NCBI GenBank assembly: GCA_002722565.1
Contig: PBMG01000019.1
Coordinates: 1-63,216, forward strand
Origin: Acidimicrobiaceae bacterium
GTDB lineage: Bacteria > Actinomycetota > Acidimicrobiia > Acidimicrobiales > Poriferisodalaceae
Direction of reading: 5' to 3'
Length of the DNA stretch: 63,216 nt
Shown here: one piece after another, positions 1-8,201 of the stretch
How positions within the stretch are numbered: the stretch's first letter is position 1
Layout of the letters: every line of letters begins with the position of its first letter
Notes under the pieces: generated by a model
What the model saw: only the letters and a program-made list of their open reading frames with translations
What the model was told of the DNA's origin: nothing
The model's database searches: none
Program-made: the position numbers and the translations under genes

Positions 1-74
1 GTGGTCGGGACCGGCGTCGATCCGGTGACCTCACGCTTTTCAGGCGCGCGCTCTGCCAACTGAGCTACCCGACC
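1..74 (-). tRNA. tRNA-Phe (GAA)
   Basis: The minus strand folds as a full cloverleaf: acceptor stem GGTCGGG/CCCGACC, D arm GCTC..GAGC, anticodon stem CGCGC/GCGTG with loop CTGAAAA (anticodon GAA), and T arm with GGATCGACGCC. The discriminator is A at position 2. The window edge cuts just past it, so whether CCA is encoded cannot be seen. It lies one base downstream of tRNA-Asp and is probably cotranscribed with it. Confidence 0.93.
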
Positions 75-75
75 G

Positions 76-150
76 CGGTCCCGACGGGATTTGAACCCGC
101 GACCTCCGGCTTGACAGGCCGGCGTGAACTCCAGACTTCACCACGGGACC
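76..150 (-). tRNA. tRNA-Asp (GTC)
   Basis: On the minus strand the acceptor GGTCCCG pairs with CGGGACC, the anticodon stem is CCGGC/GCCGG with loop CTGTCAA (anticodon GTC), and the T loop is TTCAAAT. The discriminator is G (position 76), as expected for Asp. CCA is not encoded, because only one base separates the discriminator from the first base of tRNA-Phe. Confidence 0.93.
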
Positions 151-239
151 AACCGTGGTTGCCCTAGATAACCAAGGGCAAGGGATTGAATTCTGGCGTG
201 GCGGATGTCGTATTGCAACCTGATAGGCCTTATTCACGT

Positions 240-626
240 TTACTTGTTGTTCTGAAATTGTTGGTTTAACTCGTCTGGTTGAGCGGGACGCATCAGTAAC
301 TCAAGTGCATTCCACAACGTTCGTGACACTGGATCGAACAGAATCGGGAAGATCAGTCCTATTGGAGCTGCGATTAAAAGCAAAAACGACGTTGAAACAT
401 CGGTACCAAACACGACTAGAGCTAAAGACACCACCGTAAGAACTAAAGCCGAGCTGACCACCGTGTTTACTGCGACCGCCCCTAAAGAATGACCCTCCAT
501 GCGCTCAAAGTGCAAGCCACAATTTGGGCAATCTTCCACCATGGCAAACATGCCCCAAGTTGTGAATAAGCCGCGGCGACCGCAGACACCACAAGCCAAG
601 GTCAGCCCACGCCAAAGAGTTTTCAT
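240..626 (-). CDS. DUF983 family membrane protein
   Basis: A 128-residue protein with an N-terminal zinc-ribbon-like pair of CxxC motifs (CGVC near residue 13, CPNC near 33), followed by two hydrophobic helices (about 48-72 and 80-98) and a short polar tail. This architecture matches the DUF983 family, whose function is not established. The start ATG overlaps the stop of the upstream YcaQ-type gene as ATGA, so the two are probably translated together. I infer membrane location from the helices only. Confidence 0.75.
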   Translation of the reverse strand: MKTLWRGLTLACGVCGRRGLFTTWGMFAMVEDCPNCGLHFERMEGHSLGAVAVNTVVSSALVLTVVSLALVVFGTDVSTSFLLLIAAPIGLIFPILFDPVSRTLWNALELLMRPAQPDELNQQFQNNK

Positions 627-1846
627 ATGTTCCGGATGACCTTTTTCATCTGACGAGCCAAATCGCCACGTTGTCCAATCTTCACTGTGTCAAGACCCCG
701 CCAAATTGCCAACATTTGTAGTTCGTCAGCAAGAGCTTCAATAGCTTGTTCGTTCATCCTGTTTGCTTCAGAGTAAACCCCCAGCACGTTCAAAACTCCA
801 GTTTTCATGTCAGCCTTTACATCGACTCTGGCAGATAGTTGGTTGGCGTGAAGAAACGGTAAGACGTAGTAACCATGGACACGTTTGGCTGCGGGTACAT
901 AGATCTCCAAACGGTATTTGAAGTCAAATAATCGTTGAGTTCTTGGTCTGAACCACACCAATGGATCGAAGGGGCTGAGAAGCACAGACTTTGACATTTC
1001 GTCTGTGATTTTCGCGTTAGCTGGGAGATAAGCAGTGCGATCCCAACCTTCAACTTGAGCTGCTATTAACTCCTGACGCTCTGCTAACTCCATCACACGT
1101 TGACGCCCATCAATCTTTGGCAATCTGAAGTAATCGATAAGGTCCTCAGTGCTAGCGATACCAAGGTGATGTGCTGCTCGCCGAATTAACTCGTGATGGG
1201 CATCGATTTCGGAAATCGAATTGTCTAAGGCATTTGTACCCAGAACCTTTGATGTCTGGTCGTAAAAGCGTGTGAAATTATTTCTGTGACTTACGGATAC
1301 TTTGCCGACCCAAAATAACCATTCGAGCGCGACTTTTGATTCCGACCAGGCCCACCAAGTCCCACCTTTCGGTTTGCTTTCGAGTTGCCTGGCACTCACC
1401 GGACCGTGTTGCTCTACATAGCTTGCAACCTTCTTAATAAAGTCCGGATTTTCTGCCGCAAACTTTCTAATACCCCCCCAGACTTCGCCTTGTTCGGCCC
1501 GACGCATGCGCCAAGTGAATAGAGATAAATCTTTGACCGGTAAATAGCTGGCTTCGTGACACCAATATTCCGTCAATTCGCGGCGATCATAAGCTGCGTC
1601 TTGAAGAAGCTTTGAGAGATTGTCGTGACCGCCACCGAGACGCGCTCTAAGTACAAGTAAATGAGAGCGGGCGATCGCATTTACTGCGTCAATTTGCAAC
1701 ACACCGAGCTTGGAGAAAGCCCATCGTAGATGTCTGATATCCAGACGAGTTGAAGAAAACCGGTTGGTGGTTTGTAACCCTTGAGCGGATACCGCTATTG
1801 AACGAGCCTGCGCTGATGACAACTCAATATGTTTAACAACCGACAT
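623..1846 (-). CDS. Winged-helix DNA glycosylase, YcaQ/AlkX type
   Basis: A 407-residue protein matching the winged-helix HTH_42 family (YcaQ in E. coli, AlkZ in Streptomyces), usual length about 400. Family members excise alkylated bases and unhook interstrand crosslinks. The catalytic Q-x-D motif of the YcaQ branch is visible as VLQIDAV (Q51, D53) followed by the conserved NAIARSHLLVLRARLG stretch. The C-terminal half carries LSPFDPLVW and the YxLPFL motif. It is coupled to the DUF983 gene by a 4-bp overlap. The family assignment is firm; the exact lesion handled is not predictable. Confidence 0.82.
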   Translation of the reverse strand: MSVVKHIELSSAQARSIAVSAQGLQTTNRFSSTRLDIRHLRWAFSKLGVLQIDAVNAIARSHLLVLRARLGGGHDNLSKLLQDAAYDRRELTEYWCHEASYLPVKDLSLFTWRMRRAEQGEVWGGIRKFAAENPDFIKKVASYVEQHGPVSARQLESKPKGGTWWAWSESKVALEWLFWVGKVSVSHRNNFTRFYDQTSKVLGTNALDNSISEIDAHHELIRRAAHHLGIASTEDLIDYFRLPKIDGRQRVMELAERQELIAAQVEGWDRTAYLPANAKITDEMSKSVLLSPFDPLVWFRPRTQRLFDFKYRLEIYVPAAKRVHGYYVLPFLHANQLSARVDVKADMKTGVLNVLGVYSEANRMNEQAIEALADELQMLAIWRGLDTVKIGQRGDLARQMKKVIRNI

Positions 1847-1875
1847 CTCTAGATGAAGGTTTTAGAACAAAACCC

Positions 1876-2040
1876 TCAGCGCTCTTCTTTAAAGATCACG
1901 TGTTCTCGGATTACTGGGTCGTACTTCTTGAGTTCAATCCGCTCGCGACTGTTTGTTTTGTTTTTACGTGTGGAATACGTATAGCCAGTCCCGGCTGTTG
2001 ATTTGAGTTTGATTACTGGGCGCTTATCGCTTTTCGCCAT
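1876..2040 (-). CDS. rpmG: 50S ribosomal protein L33 (cysteine-free form)
   Basis: A 54-residue protein on the minus strand, MAKSDKRP near the start and ending in [12 protein letters not shown], closely resembling E. coli L33 ([18 protein letters not shown]). It has none of the CxxC pairs of the zinc-binding (C+) form. Its ATG overlaps the rpmB stop codon (TGATG), so translation is coupled. In many actinobacteria the cysteine-free L28/L33 pair is the zinc-sparing copy; whether that holds here depends on other copies outside the window. Confidence 0.93.
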   Translation of the reverse strand: MAKSDKRPVIKLKSTAGTGYTYSTRKNKTNSRERIELKKYDPVIREHVIFKEER

Positions 2041-2276
2041 CAGACTTTCTCCCCACGACGTCGTAGATCAGCTAAGACTGACTCAATCCCGCGTTTGTTG
2101 ATGATCTTGATGCCTTTCGCGCTCACGGTCAACGTAACATGCCGCTTTTCGTTTGGCACATAGAACTTTTTCTTCTGGATATTCGGTTTAAACCAGCGCT
2201 TGTTGCGGCGGTGAGAGTGAGAAACGGTAAAACCAGTTGTAGGTCTGCGACCAGTTACTTGACAGACGTTGCTCAT
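2040..2276 (-). CDS. rpmB: 50S ribosomal protein L28
   Basis: The 78-residue product starts [12 protein letters not shown], the canonical L28 start, and continues [12 protein letters not shown] and [17 protein letters not shown]. The open frame extends 26 codons further upstream, but homology clearly fixes the start at position 2276. Only one cysteine (residue 5) is present, so the zinc-ribbon form is excluded. It is the first gene of a two-gene rpmB-rpmG operon, and rpmG overlaps its stop by one base. Confidence 0.93.
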   Translation of the reverse strand: MSNVCQVTGRRPTTGFTVSHSHRRNKRWFKPNIQKKKFYVPNEKRHVTLTVSAKGIKIINKRGIESVLADLRRRGEKV

Positions 2277-2308
2277 AAGAACTCTCAGCTTAAAGAAGTG
2301 TTGGGGTA

Positions 2309-2324
2309 CGTCATCGCTATGACG
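2309..2324. repeat. Small dyad in the rpmB leader
   Basis: An inverted repeat, CGTCAT-CGCT-ATGACG, lies 33 bp upstream of the rpmB start. On the + strand it is followed by GCTTTTT, so it could be a weak terminator for convergent transcripts; on the minus strand it lies in the rpmB 5' leader and could be an operator or a hairpin. It has only 6 bp arms, so significance is uncertain. Confidence 0.25.
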
Positions 2325-2384
2325 GCTTTTTAGGTTAACAGCGAGGTGAACCAATCACCATCCCCAACTCGCCAGTCTTCCTGT

Positions 2385-3455
2385 TTACAGATGAGGAATG
2401 ATCTCCTGGCCGACCTTCTCAAGCACTTCAAACCTAGGATCGAAGTTTGGGAGAATCATTAGTTGATCAAGCCCCCGTTCGTCGAGTTCGACTAGTCGTT
2501 CAATTATTTGGTCTGCCGTTCCAACTATGCACGTAGCGTCGATCAGTTCTGGGGTTACAAATCGTTCTTCCTCAGGGATAACCCAACAGTTGTGTCCCGC
2601 ATGAATTCGCTGATGGATTCGCTCTGGGTCGTAGTCCTCCAGCATTGAGGTGTACTCGTCCCAGATGCTGTCCAGCCTACTTCCCGGCGCGCGACCGAAT
2701 TGTCGGAATTGATCGTAAGAATAATGAATTGAAGCCATTGCCATTGCTCCCGCTTCTGCTTTTACCCTTGGACTTTCAATTGTCTCTCCGTCATCGAGTA
2801 CGACGATTGTTGTAAGAGACACAGTTAGGTAGTCATCTCTGTTTAGCTGTCGCCCTGCTTCCGTAGAACCCCGTTCAATCATCTCCCACATTCGGTCCAT
2901 TACTTGAGCGTCCGGAGGAATAGACATAACTGCGCCATCACCGTGCTTGCCCGCCAATGCCAGGGACTTTGGACCAAACCCAGAGACATACAGAGGGATC
3001 TCGTCATCGAAATTGACGAATCCTTTATCGGGCATGATGTGACGTATCGGGCTTACTTGTCCGTTATAGGAGTGACTTGCCTCCTCACCTTTCAGGAGTG
3101 GTTTTAATGTTGTGAGGTATTCGTCAAACTCTGCAATTTTTTGAGGTTTGTGACCCATTATCCGCATAGCCGTATTACCTGTGCCTAAACCAAGAAAAGT
3201 TCTTCCGGGTGCTAAGGCGTTGATAGTGGCGATAGATGCTGCGGTGACCGGAGCTGGACGTGTTCCAGATACCGATACGCCGGTCCCGATATTGATCTTT
3301 GATGTGCGGTCAGCCACTAAAGCCAGAGCCGCATAGCAGTCGGACCAAAGCATTTGGCTGTCGGCCAGCCAAGCGTGGGAATATCCCAGTTCTTCTGCTC
3401 TTACGACATAGTCAATATCGCCAACATGTGACGCAACACAAACTCCAATATCCAT
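2385..3455 (-). CDS. LLM-class flavin/F420-dependent oxidoreductase
   Basis: A 356-residue TIM-barrel oxidoreductase of the luciferase-like monooxygenase family. Typical strands are visible: GYSHAWLADSQ near residue 24, a LALVADRT..IGTGVS segment, ALAPGRTFLGLGTGN, and a C-terminal substrate-cap region ending GLDQLMILPNF. The family uses FMN or the deazaflavin F420; the actinobacterial setting and the F420-reductase-like N terminus make F420 plausible, but the sequence alone does not decide it. It stands alone between rpmB and the propeller lipoprotein on the same strand. No substrate can be assigned. Confidence 0.8.
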   Translation of the reverse strand: MDIGVCVASHVGDIDYVVRAEELGYSHAWLADSQMLWSDCYAALALVADRTSKINIGTGVSVSGTRPAPVTAASIATINALAPGRTFLGLGTGNTAMRIMGHKPQKIAEFDEYLTTLKPLLKGEEASHSYNGQVSPIRHIMPDKGFVNFDDEIPLYVSGFGPKSLALAGKHGDGAVMSIPPDAQVMDRMWEMIERGSTEAGRQLNRDDYLTVSLTTIVVLDDGETIESPRVKAEAGAMAMASIHYSYDQFRQFGRAPGSRLDSIWDEYTSMLEDYDPERIHQRIHAGHNCWVIPEEERFVTPELIDATCIVGTADQIIERLVELDERGLDQLMILPNFDPRFEVLEKVGQEIIPHL

Positions 3456-3478
3456 GACGGCACCCTAGAACAAATTTC

Positions 3479-5092
3479 TTAGCGTTCGCCTATGGCGAAC
3501 AAACCACCTTCACGAGACCCAACATAAATTCGGCCGTCCCAAACTGCTGGCGTTGACTCGATACAACCGCCAATTTCAAGCCGCCAAATTTCAATAGGTT
3601 CAATCTTTGGTTGTTGAACACTGTAGGCACGGAGATAACCCCCGCAGTCTCCAACTATTAGAATGTCATCAACAACGACGGGCGAACTCCACAGGGGCCC
3701 CTCAAGAAATATTGTCCACAATATTTCTCCAGAAAAACGGTCGACTGACATTAACCGACCAGAGTTTGTGGTCACGTAAAGTACGCCCTTATGTAGAGCT
3801 GGGGTACTCCAGATGCCGCCGGGCAAAGTGTCATTTTCGTGTAGAGACCACACCACGGGTGTTTCGGGTTCTCTTGGGTCTAATTTCACCAATTGCCCCA
3901 CTTCGCGTGACCGCGATGTTGAGCGTTCGTATTCTGCGGCGACATAAAGAAAACCTTCGTCGTCGATGACGATAGTGGCGTCAATGTCGTCACCCATCCA
4001 CCACCGGAAAGTTCGTACCGGCGTGCCCCCACCCCGTAATGGCGCTAGGTCCCAACCTTGAACGAGCCCACCGGAATTAGCAAACCAGGCCGTGTCACCG
4101 GATATCGCTACCGAGTTCTCAATAGAGACGTTGTTGTCGCCCAACGCCCTAAGTAACTCATCATCCCAACCAGGTGTCTGGAAAATTATTTCAGGATCCA
4201 CAACAACTAGACCTGAATCATCTGTTGAGCGATTCAACCGGATTACGTGCAGCCAACTATTTTCTCCACCAGTGATGAGGTGATCATCAAGTATTAGAGG
4301 TGCGGCATCCCAGTCGTCGTTCCACATCATTGGATTGACTTGGCTGCCAGCCAAACTCCAAAGCTCAGTTAGATGATCAGGTCGGTCAAATGCCAAGATT
4401 CGCAGCTGACCATCGCGTGAACCGCTGTAGATAAGAGGAAAGCCATCAGGATCCACAGTGAGGGAACCCTTCACGATGTCACCTGTTACGAAGGGCTCGA
4501 TCACCGGTAAACCCGTAGATGCATCGAGGAGGTGGATACCTCGGTCGTACGCGCCGACAGCAAGCCACGTTTGGGTTCCCACCTTCCAAACTGCTGGTTG
4601 TCCTGTCCACCCAATTCCGCACCAATTCGTAGTACGACCTCCAGTCGTGGATAACGAACACAAGTTGCCTTTTTCGGGGAAGCGCCACAACACGTCCGGC
4701 ATCAATGGAACAGGACCACGTCCGTACCATGACCGTGTTGGTGAGCCGCGAAAAGTGAGAAGCCCCTCGACGGTATCGCCCCAAGCGGTATGGACTTTTT
4801 TGGGGTCCCACCACCCTTGATAAGGCTTGCTTGTAGTGGTCACAAGAGGCGCATTGGGAACCGTTGTTGAGCTGTTAAACCAAGTTGTCGAGGTTGTTGT
4901 TTGCGGAACGAGAGATGACGAAGTGGTGATCGGCGAGTATGGAAGAGTGGTTCTAGTAGTAACCGGCGCTACTAAACCCTCAGTTGAACATGCACTGGAC
5001 AGCAAAAATAAGAATATGACTATGTCCCTCCAAAAAGCTTTTAGAGAACCCGAACGGTTTTTGGACTCGGTTCGGAGAGGTCGACAGGTCAT
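3479..5092 (-). CDS. PQQ-like beta-propeller lipoprotein (BamB-like)
   Basis: A secreted lipoprotein of about 537 residues. The N terminus has a basic region, a hydrophobic stretch (IVIFLFLL) and a lipobox LSSAC with Cys about residue 35. A Ser/Thr/Pro-rich linker (residues about 40-90) follows, then a repeat region with tryptophan-docking blades such as GLVQGWDL, GQLVKLDP, GRLMSVDRFSGEILW and AYSVQQPK, as in PQQ/BamB-type propellers. The frame is open to position 5140; I prefer the ATG at 5092 for a shorter signal n-region. It is divergent from a two-component system. The function is unknown; an envelope sensing or binding role is inference. Confidence 0.72.
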   Translation of the reverse strand: MTCRPLRTESKNRSGSLKAFWRDIVIFLFLLSSACSTEGLVAPVTTRTTLPYSPITTSSSLVPQTTTSTTWFNSSTTVPNAPLVTTTSKPYQGWWDPKKVHTAWGDTVEGLLTFRGSPTRSWYGRGPVPLMPDVLWRFPEKGNLCSLSTTGGRTTNWCGIGWTGQPAVWKVGTQTWLAVGAYDRGIHLLDASTGLPVIEPFVTGDIVKGSLTVDPDGFPLIYSGSRDGQLRILAFDRPDHLTELWSLAGSQVNPMMWNDDWDAAPLILDDHLITGGENSWLHVIRLNRSTDDSGLVVVDPEIIFQTPGWDDELLRALGDNNVSIENSVAISGDTAWFANSGGLVQGWDLAPLRGGGTPVRTFRWWMGDDIDATIVIDDEGFLYVAAEYERSTSRSREVGQLVKLDPREPETPVVWSLHENDTLPGGIWSTPALHKGVLYVTTNSGRLMSVDRFSGEILWTIFLEGPLWSSPVVVDDILIVGDCGGYLRAYSVQQPKIEPIEIWRLEIGGCIESTPAVWDGRIYVGSREGGLFAIGER

Positions 5093-5182
5093 TATGGCGG
5101 AGAGCCTATGCCGCTGGGTGAGATCAGCCGCGTCGCGCAATTTTCATTTAACGTTCATGTTTAGGGAGTAGATCTATATTTG

Positions 5183-5887
5183 ATGAGTTCATCAGACGCG
5201 CCAGCCGTAACTAATGCCGTCATTGGGGTCGCCGACGACGATAAGCGAATTCGTCAGGCATTGGAACGCGCATTGAGATCTGAAAGCTATGAAGTTCTGA
5301 CTGCATCTGATGGTTTGCAGGCCATTGAAATATCTAGCCAATTGGATCTTATGATTCTCGATCTAACGATGCCTGAACTTGGGGGGATAGAAGTGTGCCG
5401 CCGTTTGCGGTCTCAAGGATCGGAATTGCCAATTTTGCTTCTTACGGCGCGTCATGAAACCGAACATCGAGTTAGAGGTCTTGATTCGGGCGCTGACGAC
5501 TACCTAGCGAAACCGTTTGCTCTTGATGAACTGTTAGCGCGCATAAGAGCGTTGCTAAGACGTAACAGATCTTCTGACTTTGACGTAGCGCATTTGTCTT
5601 TTGCAGATCTTTCGCTTAATAGACAAGCACGACAAGCTCATAGGAATGGTGAACTGTTAGATCTGACGAGAACCGAGTATGAGTTACTTGAACTTTTCTT
5701 AGAACATCCCAACCAGGTGCTGACCCGAGACCAGATTTACGAAGCAGTCTGGGGATATGACGCGGCATTAGCGTCAAATAGTTTGGAGGTCTACATCGGG
5801 TATCTCCGCCGAAAAACGGAGATAGATGGTGGTCATAGGTTGATACGAACAGTCCGTGGTATCGGATACGTCCTTAGGTCCGCATGA
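5183..5887 (+). CDS. OmpR/PhoB-family response regulator
   Basis: A receiver domain (residues about 12-125) with acidic pocket D18-D20, phosphoacceptor D60 (MILDLTMPE), T88 and K110 (YLAKPF), followed by a winged-helix DNA-binding domain (about 137-233, ending RTVRGIGYVLR). The frame could begin with a TTG at 5180, immediately before the ATG at 5183; AGGGAG lies about 10 bp upstream, so I use the ATG. The partner kinase follows with a 4-bp overlap. Resemblance is closest to the MprA/TcrA-like actinobacterial regulators, but no target is evident beyond the divergent lipoprotein gene. Confidence 0.92.
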   Translation: MSSSDAPAVTNAVIGVADDDKRIRQALERALRSESYEVLTASDGLQAIEISSQLDLMILDLTMPELGGIEVCRRLRSQGSELPILLLTARHETEHRVRGLDSGADDYLAKPFALDELLARIRALLRRNRSSDFDVAHLSFADLSLNRQARQAHRNGELLDLTRTEYELLELFLEHPNQVLTRDQIYEAVWGYDAALASNSLEVYIGYLRRKTEIDGGHRLIRTVRGIGYVLRSA

Positions 5888-7212
5888 GTTTCCGTGCCCG
5901 AGTAGCCATTTTGATTGCTTTGGTAGTCGCTATCGCCGTGGCGTGCGTAGCTGGATCTTTTTTGTATTTAGCAAGAGGACAAGCTGTCGACAGTATTGAT
6001 TCAAAATTGCGGTTGAGAGCCACTGACGTCACCCTGCTGGGTGAAAAATTTGGCCGGCCCCAAGAATTTGATCGTCGGCTTTTTGGTAAGTACTCCCCAG
6101 ACGATGTGTTGGTTCAAATTTTTGATGTGAAAGGCCGAATTTGGGCGAGCAATGTTGAACCGCTCCCTATTCGGCCCGATGACCTTTCAGTTGCCAGAAG
6201 GGAACTTAGGTCGCGAATAACAACCGTTGAGATAGAAGGCTATCGAATGCGGGTCCTAACGTTTCCCCTTCTGCTGCCTGGCCGTGCTGCGATTATTGCC
6301 CGACCAATGGATGAAGTTGATGCACAACTTGCAGCTTTGTGGCGGATGAGTATTCAAATCTTTGTTATTGGGGTAGCAGGGTCAGGCCTGATTGGCTTTG
6401 CGGTCGCGGGGCGCGTAGTGCGCCCGGTTCGGCGCCTCACCGAAGCTGCCACCAGAGTCGCTGACACACAAGACGTTGATCAACCGATCGATGTTAAAAG
6501 AGATGACGAATTTGGGCAGCTAGCTTCAAGCTTCAATGAAATGCTACGGGCCCTAAGCCTTTCCAGAGAACAGCAGCAACGACTGGTGACTGACGCTAGC
6601 CACGAACTTCGCACTCCGATTACGAGTCTGCGCACCAACTTGGAATACATGCAACGAAGTTCTTCGATCGGAGATGATGAGCGAAGACAGATTATGGATG
6701 ACGTGTTGTTCGAACTTGACCAATTAACTGGCTTGGTTACTGAACTAGTTGATTTGGCTACAGATCAACACCACATGGACGAAGCAGAGCGCATAGAACT
6801 TGATGAACTAGTTGACGCTGTTGTGCAGCGTCACCAACGGCGAACTTCTTGCAGCATCGGCTACACCGCCACATCGTCACAAATTATGGCAGCGCCCGCA
6901 TTAATTGAAAGAGCTGTGTCGAACATGATCGATAATGCGCTGAAGTGGAATCCGCCGAACTCATCGATTCAAGTTGAAGTAGAGAATGGATCGATAAGAG
7001 TTTCAGACAAGGGTCCGGGCATACCAGTGGAAGAGCACGAGCAGGTTTTTGAACGCTTTTATCGAACAGAGAGCGCGCGGTCATTTCCGGGATCTGGCCT
7101 GGGTCTTTCAATTGTCCGCCATGTAGCTGAGAGTTTTGGAGGACAAGCGCGGATTATCAATCATGATCAACCGGGTACAACAATCGAACTTTCCTTCCCA
7201 CCATCGGTGTAA
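5884..7212 (+). CDS. Membrane sensor histidine kinase
   Basis: A 442-residue kinase with TM1 (about 8-30), a small extracytoplasmic sensor (31-150), TM2 (about 156-178), HAMP linker (180-232), HisKA with H-box VTDASHELRTP (His240), and HATPase with N-box (SNMIDNALKWN, near 346-355), G1 DKGPGIP, F-box FERFYR and G2 GSGLGLS. All catalytic boxes are intact. Its ATG overlaps the regulator stop, so the two form one transcription unit. The architecture is like MprB. The extracellular signal is not predictable. Confidence 0.92.
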   Translation: MSFRARVAILIALVVAIAVACVAGSFLYLARGQAVDSIDSKLRLRATDVTLLGEKFGRPQEFDRRLFGKYSPDDVLVQIFDVKGRIWASNVEPLPIRPDDLSVARRELRSRITTVEIEGYRMRVLTFPLLLPGRAAIIARPMDEVDAQLAALWRMSIQIFVIGVAGSGLIGFAVAGRVVRPVRRLTEAATRVADTQDVDQPIDVKRDDEFGQLASSFNEMLRALSLSREQQQRLVTDASHELRTPITSLRTNLEYMQRSSSIGDDERRQIMDDVLFELDQLTGLVTELVDLATDQHHMDEAERIELDELVDAVVQRHQRRTSCSIGYTATSSQIMAAPALIERAVSNMIDNALKWNPPNSSIQVEVENGSIRVSDKGPGIPVEEHEQVFERFYRTESARSFPGSGLGLSIVRHVAESFGGQARIINHDQPGTTIELSFPPSV

Positions 7213-7246
7213 TCGGATGGAGAGAGCTATTTGTTGATAGACAAAT

Positions 7247-7322
7247 TGGCACCCCCAACGGGATTCGAACCCGTGCTGCCGGCGTGAAAGGCCGGTGTCC
7301 TAGGCCGCTAGACGATGGGGGC
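7247..7322 (-). tRNA. tRNA-Glu (TTC)
   Basis: Minus-strand cloverleaf: acceptor GCCCCCA/TGGGGGT (with a G1-U72 wobble), anticodon stem CCGGC/GCCGG with loop CTTTCAC (anticodon TTC), T arm ACGGG-TTCGAAT-CCCGT, discriminator G. A CCA end is encoded (complement of positions 7247-7249), unlike the other three tRNA genes here for which the end can be seen or is cut. Confidence 0.93.
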
Positions 7323-7380
7323 TAGCAGGCCCAGACTAGGGCGCCGAAGTCGGGAAACCACCGATCTACGAAATGGTTGC

Positions 7381-7863
7381 TCAGTTGTTAGCAACTTCAA
7401 CTAACTCCCCAAGCAAATGACTCAGATAATGATAGATAGCGCTTTGGTGTTGTTGAGGGTCGTCATCGTCAAGAAAATTTGGTTCATCCTCTTCGCTGAC
7501 GTCTAAATGCGTGCCGAGCACGAGCCGTAAATCATTGATACTCATGATCCAATAATTCAGAGTTTCCTGGTTAAGTTCAGAATCATTAAGTGTGGTTTCG
7601 ACCGCATCAAGATGCGAGAGACGTCTTTCTAGAAGCTGGTCTCTCATTGATCTTTGGTATTCCACTTCATGCTGGTCGTCATTAGCGTAGGCAGCTGGGT
7701 ACAAACGTCTCAGTGAAGGATCTACTGCTCCTTCGGGTGCCGTTGAAAGAACCAACTCGCGTAGTTGCTCGATCAAACTTGATAGCAACTGTCGCTCGTC
7801 TTCGGCAATCTTGATCTCTACGTTTCCGTTTCGCTTTAGCCGGAAACGTCGGTCAAAAAACAT
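7381..7863 (-). CDS. DUF2017 family protein
   Basis: A 160-residue acidic protein that begins at the ATG of MFFDRRFRLKRNGN; the longer open frame upstream is out-of-frame clpS. Features are a basic/hydrophobic N terminus, a predicted helical LLSSLIEQLRELV segment, a central LRRLYPAAY motif with two aspartates after it, and a C-terminal helical region. This matches DUF2017, which in actinobacteria routinely sits directly after clpS. Function is unknown; its constant linkage suggests a part in ClpS/ClpCP proteolysis. Confidence 0.8.
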   Translation of the reverse strand: MFFDRRFRLKRNGNVEIKIAEDERQLLSSLIEQLRELVLSTAPEGAVDPSLRRLYPAAYANDDQHEVEYQRSMRDQLLERRLSHLDAVETTLNDSELNQETLNYWIMSINDLRLVLGTHLDVSEEDEPNFLDDDDPQQHQSAIYHYLSHLLGELVEVANN

Positions 7864-7864
7864 C

Positions 7865-8200
7865 TCAGGAGTCTTTCTGCATAGTTGCCCACAAGCCATA
7901 TTCGTGAAGTCTGAACACATCGAGTTCAGCTTTCTCTCTTGTCCCGTTTGATACAACAGCTCGACCTTTGTTGTGCACATCAAGCATGAGTTGAGTGGCT
8001 TTTTCAGTGCTGTACCCAAATAGTTTCTGAAGGACGTGCGTTACGTAGCTCATAAGATTTATTGGGTCGTTCCATACCAAAACAATCCATGGCACGTCTT
8101 CGTCTGTTGATGCTGTCGGGTCGTCATCTTCAGTAAGGACTGGTGCGGTCTCCACTTCGGTCTCAGATTGGCTGTGTACTTGGGTCAACGGGATAAGCAT
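7865..8200 (-). CDS. clpS: ATP-dependent Clp protease adaptor ClpS
   Basis: A 111-residue N-degron adaptor that delivers N-end-rule substrates to ClpA/ClpC. The ClpS core spans residues about 36-108: [13 protein letters not shown] with N44/D45, [21 protein letters not shown] with H76, and the closing [13 protein letters not shown]. The acidic, disordered N-terminal extension is typical. The frame is open to a GTG at 8230 inside ctaA, but the ATG at 8200 has TGAGGT upstream and avoids a long overlap, so I use it. Confidence 0.9.
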   Translation of the reverse strand: MLIPLTQVHSQSETEVETAPVLTEDDDPTASTDEDVPWIVLVWNDPINLMSYVTHVLQKLFGYSTEKATQLMLDVHNKGRAVVSNGTREKAELDVFRLHEYGLWATMQKDS

Positions 8201-8201
8201 C

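Noticed and set aside
160-182. Hairpin TTGCCCT/AGGGCAA as a terminator of the DUF983 gene
   Set aside because: No T-tract follows and it precedes tRNA-Asp, so it could be part of a tRNA leader; not called.
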